Shown one piece after another: positions 1 through 9,095 of a DNA stretch of 64,000 bases (position 1 is its first letter; each line of letters begins with the position of its first letter). A program made the position numbers and the translations under genes. The notes below the pieces were generated by a model that saw only the letters and a list, made by a program, of their open reading frames with translations, was not told the origin of the DNA and did no database searches. Source of the DNA: Rhodoligotrophos appendicifer (GTDB lineage Bacteria; Pseudomonadota; Alphaproteobacteria; Rhizobiales; Im1); the NCBI RefSeq assembly GCF_007474605.1, contig NZ_VHKL01000002.1, positions 310,001 to 374,000 of the forward strand. Direction: 5' to 3'.

Positions 1-1034
1 ACACCCCCGAGGATGCCCGGGGGATAGCGGTCGGAGAGGCGGCCCGCGATCGGACCCATCAATGCGACGACCGCAGGCCATGACGTCATCAGGAACCCCG
101 TCTCGACCTGGCTGCGGCCGAGGCCGGTCTGCAGCAGGAAGGGCAGCGCCACGAAGGCGATGGCCTGGGCGGCGAAGGCTCCCACAGCGGTCATTGCCGA
201 CAAGGCGAAGACCGGTCGCCTGAAGAGATCCACGGCCAGCATGGGGGCAGGGTGTCCGCGCTGCCACCAGATCAACAGGACGAGACAGACGACCGAACCC
301 AGACTTTCGACCCCAACCGAAGCCCAGGACGCCTGATGGGAGGCATCATTGATGCCCAGCATGAGCAGGGCGAAAAAGCCGGCACTTAGGATCGCCGCGC
401 CCAGTTGAAAACCATGGGCTGATCGCGGCGTCTGGGGGAGGTTGCGCAAGGAGAGGACGATCGCGGCCACGCCGATGGGCACATTGATCAGGAACAGCCA
501 GTGCCAGGAGCCGACCCACAGGATCAGAGAGGCGACGGTCGGACCGATCGTGAAGGACATCGCCACGACCAACGAGTTGAGGCCGAAGCCCTGGCCCAAC
601 ATCTTCGAGGGGTAGACGTAGCGCAGCAGGGCGGTGTTGACGGACATGATCGCCGCAGCGCCCAAACCCTGAAGCGCCCGGGCGGCAACGAGGGAAGGCA
701 GCGACCAGGCCAGGCCGCAGGCCAGGGAGGTCAATGTGAAGAGCACGAGGCCGGTGATATAGACCTTGCGATGGCCGACGATATCTCCCAAAGCCGCCAG
801 CGGCAGGATCGCGGCCAGCACAGCAATCTGATAGGAGCTGACGATCCAGATGGCGGTTGCGGAGTCCGTGCCGATATCGGTGGCAATGGTGGGCAGGGCC
901 GTGTTCGTGATCGCCGTGTCCAGCGTCGCCATGGCGATCGCTGCCGCGATCGCGAATGCGGCCTGGACGCGCTGCGGCGCAGGCAGGCCATCCTGGTGGG
1001 CCGGCGAGGTCGCATGCGCTTTCGGCTGGAGCAT
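1..1034 (-). CDS. MFS drug exporter, DHA2 (EmrB/QacA) type, partial
   Basis: The reading frame opens with ATG at 1034 and stays open to the window edge, giving 344 codons without a stop, so the C-terminus lies outside. The family exports drugs or other small molecules across the inner membrane by proton antiport. Visible hallmarks are the first-helix signature LDTAITNTALPTIA near residue 40, the loop motif GDIVGHRKVY, the antiporter-type motif around GFGLNSLVVAMSFTIGPTVA, and a second cytoplasmic loop motif GRLSDRYP at the window edge. The family is usually 14-helix and about 470-510 residues. The substrate cannot be told from sequence. It faces no obvious partner; a cytochrome b561 gene lies upstream on the same strand behind a terminator. 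Confidence 0.85.
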   Translation of the reverse strand, partial: MLQPKAHATSPAHQDGLPAPQRVQAAFAIAAAIAMATLDTAITNTALPTIATDIGTDSATAIWIVSSYQIAVLAAILPLAALGDIVGHRKVYITGLVLFTLTSLACGLAWSLPSLVAARALQGLGAAAIMSVNTALLRYVYPSKMLGQGFGLNSLVVAMSFTIGPTVASLILWVGSWHWLFLINVPIGVAAIVLSLRNLPQTPRSAHGFQLGAAILSAGFFALLMLGINDASHQASWASVGVESLGSVVCLVLLIWWQRGHPAPMLAVDLFRRPVFALSAMTAVGAFAAQAIAFVALPFLLQTGLGRSQVETGFLMTSWPAVVALMGPIAGRLSDRYPPGILGG

Positions 1035-1051
1035 CTGTGTTCCAAACACGG

Positions 1052-1079
1052 AAAAGGCCCCAGCTGGCGCCGGGGCCCT
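1052..1079 (-). terminator. Rho-independent terminator after the cytochrome b561 gene
   Basis: On the minus strand a GGCCCC/GGGGCC stem with a 10-base loop is followed directly by TTTT (AAAA at 1052-1055 on the plus strand). It lies between the b561 stop at 1135 and the MFS start at 1034, so it separates these two minus-strand genes. Confidence 0.6.
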
Positions 1080-1134
1080 CATTCACAGGAACATCTAGAG
1101 CAATGCCACAGGCATTTCTACCCAGGACCCATGC

Positions 1135-1707
1135 TCATGCATGGGGTCCGGTCTGCGGCGGAAGCATGCGATCGAGAAGCGCGTCGCGGCGCATAATGAG
1201 GTGGAATGCGGTCGCCCCGATATGGAGAGCAATGAGGCCGTAGACCGCCCACTGCCCCAGGAGATGGAGCTTTTCCGCCCATTCGGCCAAAGACTCGTTC
1301 TTCGGCAGAGCGGGAAGCTCAAAGAGACCGAAAAAGGGGACGGGCGAGCCACTCGAGGCCATGAGGTAGCCGGTGATCGGCATAATCAGAAGAATCAAAT
1401 AGAGCAGCCAGGGGCTGATCTTGGCGGAGACTTCCAGAGCGGCGCCAGCATGGCCCGGGAGCGGCGGTGCGGGATGCGTGGCCCGCCAGATGAGGCGGAG
1501 AACAATGACCGCAAAGATCGTCACCCCCAACGACATGTGGATGGTGAAATACTCATTCTGCAGCGCACCGGTCGCCGTTTCGGCCAGCCAGGCAATCGGC
1601 AAGATCGCCGCTATGAGAATGACGGTGAGCCAGTGCAGGGCCTGCGCAACGCCGGTGTATCGCTGGGGCTGAAGGGTCGCGGGAGTTCGGGCATTCCGTG
1701 GCGCCAT
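1135..1707 (-). CDS. Cytochrome b561 (CybB family)
   Basis: A 190-residue, four-helix inner-membrane di-heme b cytochrome of the bacterial b561 family, which passes electrons between quinone and periplasmic partners. The sequence shows ALHWLTVILIAAILP near residue 23 (heme-ligand His in helix 1), IHMSLGV in helix 2 and LHIGATAFHLIMRRD near the C-terminus, with hydrophobic segments between. The ATG at 1707 is preferred because GAGGA sits about 6 bases upstream; an in-frame GTG at 1710 would add one residue. The gene stands alone, with a terminator behind it and a divergent MATE gene in front. The natural electron partner is unknown. Confidence 0.85.
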   Translation of the reverse strand: MAPRNARTPATLQPQRYTGVAQALHWLTVILIAAILPIAWLAETATGALQNEYFTIHMSLGVTIFAVIVLRLIWRATHPAPPLPGHAGAALEVSAKISPWLLYLILLIMPITGYLMASSGSPVPFFGLFELPALPKNESLAEWAEKLHLLGQWAVYGLIALHIGATAFHLIMRRDALLDRMLPPQTGPHA

Positions 1708-1759
1708 CACCAGTCCTCGCGATAATCATGTCATTGAAAATGCTACAGATACGCTAGAG

Positions 1760-3181
1760 ATGACGGCGCTGCTTGTCGAGAGAGAAGTCTGGCTCAATGA
1801 AACGCTCTTTCGAGCCGTCATTCACGGCGCATTCGTGACGCAACTTCCCGCAACAGAGGCGCAAACCCGGCCTTTTCTGGTGACGAACCGGCTGGTGCTC
1901 TCCATCGCGGTGCCGATGACGCTCGCCTATGTGACGACCCCGTTGCTCGGCATCGTCGGGACGGTCGTGATTGGCCAACTCGGCAATGCAGCTTTGCTGG
2001 GCGGACTTGCAGCCGGGGCCATCGTCTTCGACGTGGTTTTCACCAGCTTCAATTTCCTGCGGTCGGGGACGACCGGGCTGACGGCCCAGGCGATGGGGCG
2101 CGGCGACATCTTGGGAGAGAAGACGGCGTTCTGGCACGCTTTCGTCATCGCGGTGGCCTCGGGTGTCGGTCTCGCCCTGCTCGGACCCCTGATCGCCCTG
2201 GGCGGCATTGCCTTCATGGGGGCCGATCCTGGGGTGGCCGAGGCCATGTCCACCTATATCCGGGTCCGCATGGTGGGCGCTCCCTTGGCCCTCATCAACT
2301 ATGCCGTCCTGGGCTACGTGCTGGGGCGCGGGGAGGGAGCTCTCGGCCTGCTGCTGCAGGTCATCCTCAATTCCACCAATGTCGGGCTCTGCATCCTGTT
2401 CGCTCTCGAGCTTCATTGGGGGGTGGCCGGGGTCGCCTGGGCCAGCGTGGCAGGCGAGGCTCTGGCTGCCGCCGTGGGCTTGAGCATTCTCGCCATCCGC
2501 TTTGCCACGTCGCACAGACTGCCGAGAAGCCGGCTGCTGGATCGGGCGGCGCTGACCAGGATGTTCTCCCTCAACCGCGACATCATGATCCGCTCGTTCC
2601 TGCTGCTGGCGGCCTTCGCCCTGTTCACCCGCCAGGGTGCGCAGCTCGGCACCAGCACTCTCGCGGCCAATGCGGTGCTGATGAATTTTTTCCTGGTGGC
2701 CGGCTATTTCCTGGATGGCTTTGCGAATGCCGCCGAGCAAATTGCGGGGCGGGCGATCGGCGCCCACAGCCGCGAGGCCTTCGATCGCGGGGTAAGCCTG
2801 ACCACGATCTGGGGCTTCGCGCTGGCAGGGTTGACCGCCACAGTCTTCCTCGTCGTCGGCAGCGACCTCATCGGCTTGGTGACGACGGAGCCCGTCATCC
2901 GGCAGGAGGCGCGCGAGGATCTCGTCTGGGCGGCGCTCACGGCCCTCAGCGGCGTGCTTGCTTTCCAGATGGATGGGGTCTTCATCGGTGCCACCTGGTC
3001 GCGCGACATGCGCAATATGATGGCCCTGTCCTTCGTCATTTATGTGGGGCTGCTGTTCGGTCTCGGTGCGACCTTCGGCAATGACGGCCTGTGGGCCGCT
3101 CTGCACCTGTTTTTGATCCTCAGAGGGGCGAGCCTGCTTGCGGTTCTGCCGGCACGACGCAGGTCTGCCTTCGGTGCGTGA
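1760..3181 (+). CDS. MATE family efflux transporter (DinF-like)
   Basis: A 473-residue, twelve-helix multidrug and toxic-compound exporter driven by an ion gradient. The DinF-type N-half is recognisable from NRLVLSIAVPMTLAYVTTPL near residue 50, followed by VGTVVIGQLGNAA and NFLRSGTTGLTAQAMGRGD. The second half repeats the pattern with LLLAAFALFTRQGAQLG and DGFANAAEQIAGRAIG. Length fits the DinF branch (about 440-470). The start is uncertain: the ATG at 1760 has a weak ribosome site, and a GTG near 1836 would remove a poorly conserved 25-residue leader. The gene is divergent from cytochrome b561 and ends at a 7-bp inverted repeat. Confidence 0.85.
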   Translation: MTALLVEREVWLNETLFRAVIHGAFVTQLPATEAQTRPFLVTNRLVLSIAVPMTLAYVTTPLLGIVGTVVIGQLGNAALLGGLAAGAIVFDVVFTSFNFLRSGTTGLTAQAMGRGDILGEKTAFWHAFVIAVASGVGLALLGPLIALGGIAFMGADPGVAEAMSTYIRVRMVGAPLALINYAVLGYVLGRGEGALGLLLQVILNSTNVGLCILFALELHWGVAGVAWASVAGEALAAAVGLSILAIRFATSHRLPRSRLLDRAALTRMFSLNRDIMIRSFLLLAAFALFTRQGAQLGTSTLAANAVLMNFFLVAGYFLDGFANAAEQIAGRAIGAHSREAFDRGVSLTTIWGFALAGLTATVFLVVGSDLIGLVTTEPVIRQEAREDLVWAALTALSGVLAFQMDGVFIGATWSRDMRNMMALSFVIYVGLLFGLGATFGNDGLWAALHLFLILRGASLLAVLPARRRSAFGA

Positions 3182-3182
3182 A

Positions 3183-3203
3183 GGCGGCCGCGCTCCGGCC
3201 GCC
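3183..3203. terminator. GC-rich inverted repeat between convergent genes
   Basis: GGCGGCC and GGCCGCC form a perfect 7-bp stem around a 7-base loop, placed between the converging stops of the MATE gene (3181) and the cytochrome c gene (3215). There is no clear U-run, so it is a weak or bidirectional terminator by position and structure only. Confidence 0.45.
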
Positions 3204-3214
3204 CTCATCTTGAA

Positions 3215-3862
3215 TTAGAGCGGCGGACACTCCGCCCCCGTCTCGGCCCAGGCGCTGATCAGGGCGCCGAACTCCTTCTGAGTGCCTGGGGCGGGCTCGC
3301 GACCCTTGCCGGGATGCCAGCCCCAGCCCACGAGGCTGTCTTCCGCCATGTGGTGCACAAGAGCGGCCATGTCCTTGCCGCCATTCCGGTCGACATCCTT
3401 GATCTGCCGGCAGATTTCACCCAGGGATTTTTTCTCCCAGGCCATTTCGATGGGCGCCAGATGCCAGCTTTCATGCCCGGGAATGCTCTCGACGCCGTCG
3501 GCCTGGGCCATGAGATCGACGTTCTGAGGTCCGTGGCAAGTGTTGCACTTCATGCCGGTGAGGCCGAAATTATCCTCGCCCCGGAACACGGGCGGCTGAT
3601 GGGGCAGCATGGCCATGCCCTGCAGCGGTCTGTCGCCGGCTGGATGGCAGTTCACGCAGCGGGGATGCTGCAGGACCTTTCCGGCTTCCTCGAACAGCGC
3701 CAGCGATCGCGCCTTGGGATCGGCGATGTCGGCAAAGGAGGCCGCCGGCCGCAGCTCCACAGTCTGTTCCTGGGCGGTGCCGTTCTGGCTCAGCCCGAGC
3801 CAGCCGGCCAGAGCCAAGCTCGCGGCAATGCCGGCGAGGGCGCAACGATGCGTCAGGGTCAT
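3215..3862 (-). CDS. Exported di-heme cytochrome c of the iorAB-like operon
   Basis: A 215-residue protein with a Sec-type signal peptide (hydrophobic stretch after MTLTHR, cleavage likely near NGTAQ) and two CxxCH heme sites, CVNCH and CNTCH. It should sit in the periplasm and accept electrons from the molybdenum hydroxylase encoded just upstream. Start and preceding stop overlap as ATGA (3859-3862), so translation is coupled. Such cytochromes commonly accompany membrane-side or periplasmic xanthine-dehydrogenase-family enzymes of the isoquinoline 1-oxidoreductase type and link them to the respiratory chain. The role as electron acceptor is inferred from context. Confidence 0.85.
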   Translation of the reverse strand: MTLTHRCALAGIAASLALAGWLGLSQNGTAQEQTVELRPAASFADIADPKARSLALFEEAGKVLQHPRCVNCHPAGDRPLQGMAMLPHQPPVFRGEDNFGLTGMKCNTCHGPQNVDLMAQADGVESIPGHESWHLAPIEMAWEKKSLGEICRQIKDVDRNGGKDMAALVHHMAEDSLVGWGWHPGKGREPAPGTQKEFGALISAWAETGAECPPL

Positions 3863-6057
3863 GAGAGACTCCGGCTGTCGACCGGGGGCAACATAGGCAG
3901 GCGCCGCACGGGTTTTCCCGTCAGCACCCGCCAGGCATTGGCGACCGCGGGGCCTATGGGAGGCACTCCCGGTTCGCCGACACCCGTCGGCTTCTCCCGT
4001 GAATCCATGATCGCCACCTCCACCTCGGGCATCTCGTCGATGCGGAGAGAGCGGTAGTCGTGGAAGTTCGACTGCACGATGCGGCCGCCTTCGCCCAGCG
4101 TGATCTCGCTGAACAGCATGGCGCCCAGACCGAAGCCGATGCCGCCTTCCATCTGACCGCGGATGATGGTCGGGTTGACGGGGACGCCGCAATCGACCGC
4201 GCACCACACCTTATGCACGCGCGGCAGGCCGTTCTCCCCTTGGGAGATCTCCGCGATCTGGGCGACATAGGTGTCGAAGCTCTTATGCACCGCCACCCCA
4301 CGCGCCCTGCCGGCCGGGACGGGCCCGCCCCAATCGGCGATCTCGGCGACCCGCTTCAGCACGCCGGCGTGGCGCGGCTGCTCGCCCAGGAGAGCCAGGC
4401 GGCCTTCCACGGCGTCCTTGCCCGCCGCAGCCAAGAGTTCGTCCATGAAGGCCTCGGTGGTGAAGCCGGTATGGGTGTGGCCGACGGAGCGCCACCAAAG
4501 CACGGGCACGTCCACCTTAGTGGTGTGCAAGGAGACTTGTCGGTGCGGCACCGCATAGGCGAGATCGCTGGCGCCCTCCACCGATGTCGGGTCGTAGCCG
4601 TCGCCCATCATGGCCTCGAAGGGGGTGCCGGTGATGATGGACTGGCCGACCACCACCTGTTGCCAGGAGGTGATCGACTTGTCGGCGCCGATGGTGCCCC
4701 GCAGGCGATGGACGTAAATCGGCCGGTAATAGCCGCCGCGAATGTCGTCCTCCCGCAGCCAGAGATGCTTCAGCGGCCGATCGCCGCCGCTGGCCTTGAA
4801 CACCTCGGCGGCCTCGATGGCGTAAGGCGAGCCCGCCTGGGCGCGGCGACCGAAGCTGCCGCCGGCGAATTGCACGTTCACGCGCACCTGCTCCGGCTTC
4901 AATCCCAGGATCTTGGCGGTTACCGCCTTGTCGCTGGTCGGGAACTGGGCTCCGGAATAGATGTCGATGGAGCCGTCGGCGGCCTTCACGAACACCGCAT
5001 CGAGGGGCTCCATCGGCGCATGCGCCAGGTAGGGAAAGACGTAGTCGGCTTCGATGACCTGCTCCGCCTCGTCAGAGGCCTTGGCCACATCGCCCGCACT
5101 GGTCACGACGAAGCCCGCGGATTTCGCCTTCGCCTCGTAATCGGCGATGATCTCGGCGGAGGAGCGTGTCTCCGCCTTTGACAGGTCCCATTCGATCTCG
5201 AGCACATCGCGGGCCTTCAGAGCCGCCCACATGGTCTCGGCATAGACCGCAACGCCTGCCGGCACTGGTTTGATGTCCACGACGCCCTTGACGGCGCGAG
5301 CCGCCTTGTCGTCGAAGCGGGCGACCGTCGCCCCGAAATAATCGGCATGGACGACCAGGGCCGTCAGCATCCCGGGCAGGGTCACATCGATGGTAAAGAC
5401 GGCGGTGCCGTCCGACTTGGCGGCGCTGTCGAGACGCTTGATGTCGGAGCCGATCAGGGTGAAATCGGCAGGATCCTTCAGCTTGGGTTCGGCTGGCGGC
5501 GTGATGCCGGAGGCTGCCTTGGCAAGTGCGCCGAACCCGCTCTCGCGGTTGGACGGGGCGTGGCGCACCCGCCCCTTGACCACTGTGATCTCGGAGGCTG
5601 GCACGTTCCATTGGCGGGCGGCCGCTTCGACAAGCATGGCGCGCGCCGTGGCTCCCGCCTTGCGAAGCTGCTCGTAGCTGTTGGCAATCGCCGTCGAGCC
5701 GCCGGTGCCCTGAATGCCGAAAGCGAGGTTCTTGTAGATCTCGTCATCAGCCGGAGAGGCTTCGGCCCGCATCTGGCTCCAGTCGGCATCGAGCTCTTCG
5801 GCCACGATGGTGGTGAGGCCCGTATAGGGTCCCTGGCCCATCTCGATATGCTTGCTCAGCACCGTCACCGTGTCATCGGGCGCGATATGGACGAAGGCAT
5901 TGGCCGCAAAACTGCCGGGTGCGCCTGCGGGTATTCCCTCAACGGTACGGGCGGCGGCCTGGGCCTTGCCCAAGGGCGCGAGGTGGAAGGCGATCACGAG
6001 TCCCGCACCCGCGGCGAAGAGGCCGCGCCGGGTCATGGTCATCGGTTTGTCCAGCAT
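3859..6057 (-). CDS. Molybdopterin-binding subunit, isoquinoline 1-oxidoreductase beta-like
   Basis: A 732-residue large subunit of a xanthine dehydrogenase-family molybdenum hydroxylase. The N-terminus carries a Tat signal (MTRRGLF followed by a hydrophobic stretch), so the enzyme is exported folded to the periplasm. Motifs include [16 protein letters not shown], the molybdopterin-binding AGGSFGRR near residue 400 and [12 protein letters not shown] near the C-terminus, whose Glu matches the catalytic Glu of the family. Family members hydroxylate N-heterocycles or oxidise aldehydes; the substrate here is not evident. It is 3 bases downstream of the 2Fe-2S subunit gene and overlaps the cytochrome gene, giving a complete three-part enzyme. 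Confidence 0.9.
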   Translation of the reverse strand: MLDKPMTMTRRGLFAAGAGLVIAFHLAPLGKAQAAARTVEGIPAGAPGSFAANAFVHIAPDDTVTVLSKHIEMGQGPYTGLTTIVAEELDADWSQMRAEASPADDEIYKNLAFGIQGTGGSTAIANSYEQLRKAGATARAMLVEAAARQWNVPASEITVVKGRVRHAPSNRESGFGALAKAASGITPPAEPKLKDPADFTLIGSDIKRLDSAAKSDGTAVFTIDVTLPGMLTALVVHADYFGATVARFDDKAARAVKGVVDIKPVPAGVAVYAETMWAALKARDVLEIEWDLSKAETRSSAEIIADYEAKAKSAGFVVTSAGDVAKASDEAEQVIEADYVFPYLAHAPMEPLDAVFVKAADGSIDIYSGAQFPTSDKAVTAKILGLKPEQVRVNVQFAGGSFGRRAQAGSPYAIEAAEVFKASGGDRPLKHLWLREDDIRGGYYRPIYVHRLRGTIGADKSITSWQQVVVGQSIITGTPFEAMMGDGYDPTSVEGASDLAYAVPHRQVSLHTTKVDVPVLWWRSVGHTHTGFTTEAFMDELLAAAGKDAVEGRLALLGEQPRHAGVLKRVAEIADWGGPVPAGRARGVAVHKSFDTYVAQIAEISQGENGLPRVHKVWCAVDCGVPVNPTIIRGQMEGGIGFGLGAMLFSEITLGEGGRIVQSNFHDYRSLRIDEMPEVEVAIMDSREKPTGVGEPGVPPIGPAVANAWRVLTGKPVRRLPMLPPVDSRSLS

Positions 6058-6060
6058 GGG

Positions 6061-6519
6061 TCAGCCCTCCAGCTTCGAGGCGGCTTCGTGGACCGCCTGG
6101 CGAATGCGGAAATAGGTGGCACAGCGGCAGATGTTTCCGGACAGGGCGCCGTCGATGTCGGCATCGCTCGGCTTGGGCTGGTTCTGCAGCAGGTTGACCG
6201 CCGACATGATCTGACCGGACTGGCAATAGCCGCATTGCGGCACGTCGACATTGACCCAGGCTGCGTAGACCGCCTCGGCCTCGGGACCTTCGATGCCCTC
6301 GATGGTCACGATGTCCGAGCCTTCAACGGTGCCGATGGGGGTGACGCAGGAGCGGCGCGTGGACCCATCCACATGCACGGTGCAGGCACCGCATTGGGCA
6401 ATGCCACAGCCGAATTTGGTGCCGGTGAGGCCCAGGGTCTCGCGGATGACCCATAAGAGCGGCGTGTCGGGCTCGACATCGACACTTTGCGTGGCCCCGT
6501 TTAAAGTGAATGAGATCAT
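6061..6519 (-). CDS. 2Fe-2S subunit, isoquinoline 1-oxidoreductase alpha-like
   Basis: A 152-residue iron-sulphur subunit with the two classic clusters of molybdenum hydroxylases: a plant-ferredoxin-type site (CGIAQCGAC plus a later Cys in RRSC, about residues 38-58) and the helical C-terminal site ([10 protein letters not shown] and ICRCATY, about residues 97-134). Length is normal for the IorA/CoxS-type subunit. It has no signal peptide and would be carried out with the Tat-exported large subunit. It is the first gene of the operon and is transcribed away from the HxlR regulator gene, 167 bases apart. Confidence 0.9.
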   Translation of the reverse strand: MISFTLNGATQSVDVEPDTPLLWVIRETLGLTGTKFGCGIAQCGACTVHVDGSTRRSCVTPIGTVEGSDIVTIEGIEGPEAEAVYAAWVNVDVPQCGYCQSGQIMSAVNLLQNQPKPSDADIDGALSGNICRCATYFRIRQAVHEAASKLEG

Positions 6520-6610
6520 GTTATTCTCCTACACGCCCGGCGGAGATGCACGGGCGGGCGCAACGCAACGGGCGCTCCTCAGGATGCTCGTATTCTTCAC
6601 GTCGAGCATT

Positions 6611-6626
6611 AGATTAGAACCTATCT
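6611..6626. promoter_or_regulatory. Possible operator between the iorAB-like operon and the HxlR gene
   Basis: AGATTAGAACCTATCT is a 16-bp imperfect dyad (AGAT/ATCT ends) inside the 167-bp divergent intergenic region. HxlR proteins bind imperfect dyads next to their own genes. The assignment rests on position and weak symmetry only. Confidence 0.2.
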
Positions 6627-6686
6627 CATCTGCCTGGTGTCCGGCGAGAAGGCACTTTGAGGTTGCATAGTAACTGGGAGGAAACC

Positions 6687-7118
6687 ATGGATATCCCGAA
6701 TTCCCAGCTTTGTATGGATTCGCCGGGGCGCGATGCCCTGGTCCGCCAAATCCTTGAGCGTATTGCCGATAAGTGGACGCCTCTGGTGATCGACGCCCTG
6801 GAAGGCGAAAACGAATTGCGCTTTTCACGTTTGCGCGAGCAGGTCCCTGGAATCAGCCAGAAGATGCTGACGAAGACGCTGCGCGTCCTGGAGCGCGACG
6901 GGCTGGTTAGTCGGGTCGTGCATCCGGTCGTTCCGCCACGGGTGGAATATACACTGACGGCGCTAGGGGAAAGCCTGGCCGAGGCCGTCTGCTCGATCTG
7001 GGTCTGGGCGGGCGATCATCTCGAGGAGGTCGAGCGCGCCCGTAGCCTTTACGGCGGGGGTGCTGCGGAGGGGAAGGACGAGGGTGCGGACGTAGCGCGC
7101 CTCAGGATGGGGCGCTGA
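6687..7118 (+). CDS. HxlR family transcriptional regulator
   Basis: A 143-residue winged-helix regulator. The HxlR core is visible: an N-terminal Cys in SQLCM, then ADKWTPLVIDAL, RFSRLREQVPGISQKMLTKTLRVLERDGLV (helix-turn-helix), and the wing PPRVEYTLTALG. The ATG at 6687 has GGGAGGA 4 bases ahead and is preferred over an upstream TTG. The single Cys near the N-terminus is typical of HxlR proteins that sense aldehydes or redox state, such as YodB and HxlR. Its divergent position suggests that it controls the molybdenum hydroxylase operon. The 3' end overlaps the converging TetR gene by 17 bases. Confidence 0.88.
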   Translation: MDIPNSQLCMDSPGRDALVRQILERIADKWTPLVIDALEGENELRFSRLREQVPGISQKMLTKTLRVLERDGLVSRVVHPVVPPRVEYTLTALGESLAEAVCSIWVWAGDHLEEVERARSLYGGGAAEGKDEGADVARLRMGR

Positions 7119-7749
7119 GCTCGTAGCCTTTGGCCAGCAACTCGGCATAGTAGCGGGCGATCTCGTCGGGGCGGGTCGAGCCCTTCTCGCTGAACCACAC
7201 ATGCAACCAGTTGCACATGCCGAGGATTCCGCTCACGGCGATATGGGGCGGAATGTCCGAAAACAGGCCCTGGCGGACGCCGTCAGCATAGATCTCTTCG
7301 ATGATGGCATCATATTCACGCTTGCGGCGGCTGATCGTCTTCTGCTGCTCGGGCGTCAACTCGCCCTCCTCGCGGAAATAGATCGCCGTCCAGTCCCGCC
7401 GCTCGATGACCGACATGGCGTGCTGGTAAATCATCCGGTGCAGCGCCTCACGGGGCGCCAAGCCCTGATCGCGGACCTCCGAGACCATCTTGATGTAGCC
7501 GTCGTAAATGTCTTCGAAGATCTGCCAGAGGATCTGGGCCTTGTTCTCGAAATAATAATAGACGGCGGATTTGGTGAAACCCAATTCGTTGGCGATGTCG
7601 TCGATGGTCACGGCGCGATAGCCGCGGTCGGCGAACAGCCTGGATGCCACGCGGACGATCTCTTCGCGCACCTGGGCCTGCTTGCGCGCCTTCAGCGCCT
7701 CGCGCGGGCTCACGGCCGACTTGGTCTTCTTTCGCTCCTGCAGCGGCAT
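7102..7749 (-). CDS. TetR/AcrR family transcriptional regulator
   Basis: About 215 residues, with the TetR helix-turn-helix near the N-terminus (ASRLFADRGYRAVTIDDIA, LGFTKSAVYYYFENKAQIL) and a ligand-binding C-half ending KGYELSAPS. The C-half resembles regulators of acyl-CoA and fatty-acid catabolism, for example the stretch FREEGELTPEQQ. It is the last gene of the catabolic operon and probably controls it by sensing a pathway intermediate, most likely an acyl-CoA; that is inferred from location. The ATG at 7749 is chosen, but a GTG at 7764 would add five residues and cannot be excluded. Confidence 0.85.
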   Translation of the reverse strand: MPLQERKKTKSAVSPREALKARKQAQVREEIVRVASRLFADRGYRAVTIDDIANELGFTKSAVYYYFENKAQILWQIFEDIYDGYIKMVSEVRDQGLAPREALHRMIYQHAMSVIERRDWTAIYFREEGELTPEQQKTISRRKREYDAIIEEIYADGVRQGLFSDIPPHIAVSGILGMCNWLHVWFSEKGSTRPDEIARYYAELLAKGYELSAPS

Positions 7750-7771
7750 CGCCGTCTTCTTCACTCCCGCT

Positions 7772-8266
7772 TCACTTCGGCCGCCGCATCATCAGGACCT
7801 TCCACTGACCTTCCTGGGTGACCTCGCCGCGCTGATTAACAACAGAAACATCAAAGGTTACAAGCCCTTGTGTGGGCTTCTTGGATTCGCGCATGGCGGC
7901 CACTTTCTCATGCACGCGAATGGTGTCGCCGATGAGAATGGGGCCCCGCAGATCCCAGGTCATGCCCAGAAACGCGATCGCCGTCCCGTCCTTGATGCCC
8001 AGGCGGCTTTCGAGACCGGTCGCAATCGCGAAGCCGGCGGGCCCATGCAAAATGCGTCCACCGAAGACCGTCGTCTTGGCGAATTCCTCGTCGGTATGGA
8101 TGGGATTGTAGTCGCCGGTGAGGCCGGCAAAGGCAACCACGTCGGCCTCGGTGATGGTGCGGCCGGGACTGATCCAGCTCTCGCCGATGGTGAAATCATC
8201 ATAGTAACGGGCGGACGGGCCCGGCTTGAACACAGGCGGGGCTTGCTCGGCGACTTCGGTGCTCAT
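7772..8266 (-). CDS. MaoC family (R)-specific hydratase
   Basis: A 164-residue single hot-dog protein. The catalytic signature is present as AGLTGDYNPIHTDEEFA (Asp, Asn-Pro and His of the MaoC active site, about residues 47-63), followed by GGRILHGPAGFAIATGL. The family hydrates trans-2-enoyl-CoA to 3-hydroxyacyl-CoA or the reverse. Here it would act after the acyl-CoA dehydrogenase and before the SDR, both encoded in the same operon. The start lies 1 base after the stop of the deacetylase-fold gene. It is cytoplasmic with no signal peptide. The substrate is unknown. Confidence 0.88.
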   Translation of the reverse strand: MSTEVAEQAPPVFKPGPSARYYDDFTIGESWISPGRTITEADVVAFAGLTGDYNPIHTDEEFAKTTVFGGRILHGPAGFAIATGLESRLGIKDGTAIAFLGMTWDLRGPILIGDTIRVHEKVAAMRESKKPTQGLVTFDVSVVNQRGEVTQEGQWKVLMMRRPK

Positions 8267-8267
8267 C

Positions 8268-9095
8268 TCAGGTCCTTTTGCAATCTTGGGTTCTGGCGGC
8301 AGCCGCCATGGTGGAGAAAGTGACGTCGCCGGATGCCTTCATCCGCTCTATGAGCTGCTCCAGCATGAGGATGCGGGGGCCGCGACCGATAATCTGCGGG
8401 TGGGTGGTGAGGGTGAAGACGCCATCCGCCACGTGGCGACGACAGTAGTCGAACTCCTGAAACCAGATCTCGCCCACCTCCTCAGGATTGCGCAAGCCGG
8501 GAAAGATCGGCCGCGTCACATGGGCGAAATAGGGGAAATCGTCCAGCTCCCACGCGACGGGGAACTCCCAGAGGGGGGCCTCCACGCCGAAGGAGATGGT
8601 GCCATCCTCCGCCACCGTGTCCCGGAAGCGGGGCCGGTAGGGCGTGAAGTCATCGGCCATGCAGCTGCTGTCGTAGAGATAGCCGCGCTCAGCCAGCAGC
8701 TCGATCGTGTGAGGGCTCAGGTCCCAGGCCGGCGAACGATAGCCTCGGGGCCGTTCGCCCGTGATCCCTGCCAGGGAGGCTTCGGCGCGGTCCATGATCT
8801 CGACCTCCTTGGCGCGGCTCAGGCCTGAGGGGGACTCATGGACATCGTTATGGGCGCCGATCTCGTGCCCGGCGGCGGCGATCGCCCGCACCGAATCGGG
8901 GAAGGTTCGCGCGGTATGGCCGGGAACAAAGAACGTGGCCGAAACAGATTGGGCGTCCAGAGCCCGAAGGATGCGGTCGATCGCTACCCGGGCGCCGTAT
9001 TCGCCGCGCGACAGGGGCGTCGGTGTCACCTGTTTGAACGTGCCGATCCAGAGCGACAGGGCGTCGAAATCGAAGGTGAGGCAGACGGTGGTCAC
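8268..9095 (-). CDS. Polysaccharide deacetylase-fold amidohydrolase
   Basis: A 275-residue NodB-fold hydrolase. Visible motifs are LTFDFDA (metal-binding and catalytic Asp pair, residues 6-12), GHEIGAHNDVHE (the His-x-x-x-His metal site, near residue 77) and the RSPAWDLSP loop. There is no signal peptide, so it is cytoplasmic and unlikely to work on cell-wall glycans. It resembles the PuuE/allantoinase-like and imidase branch, which opens small cyclic or N-acyl amides. It starts within the ATGA overlap with the acyl-CoA dehydrogenase gene. In this operon it may release or open an amide-containing substrate, which is inference. Confidence 0.8.
   Translation of the reverse strand: MTTVCLTFDFDALSLWIGTFKQVTPTPLSRGEYGARVAIDRILRALDAQSVSATFFVPGHTARTFPDSVRAIAAAGHEIGAHNDVHESPSGLSRAKEVEIMDRAEASLAGITGERPRGYRSPAWDLSPHTIELLAERGYLYDSSCMADDFTPYRPRFRDTVAEDGTISFGVEAPLWEFPVAWELDDFPYFAHVTRPIFPGLRNPEEVGEIWFQEFDYCRRHVADGVFTLTTHPQIIGRGPRILMLEQLIERMKASGDVTFSTMAAAARTQDCKRT

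Noticed and set aside
1754-3208. Long minus-strand frame opposite the MATE gene
   Set aside because: Rich in Gln, Arg, Asp and Gly, as expected from the mirror of a membrane-protein gene in GC-rich DNA; no family motif and no ribosome site.
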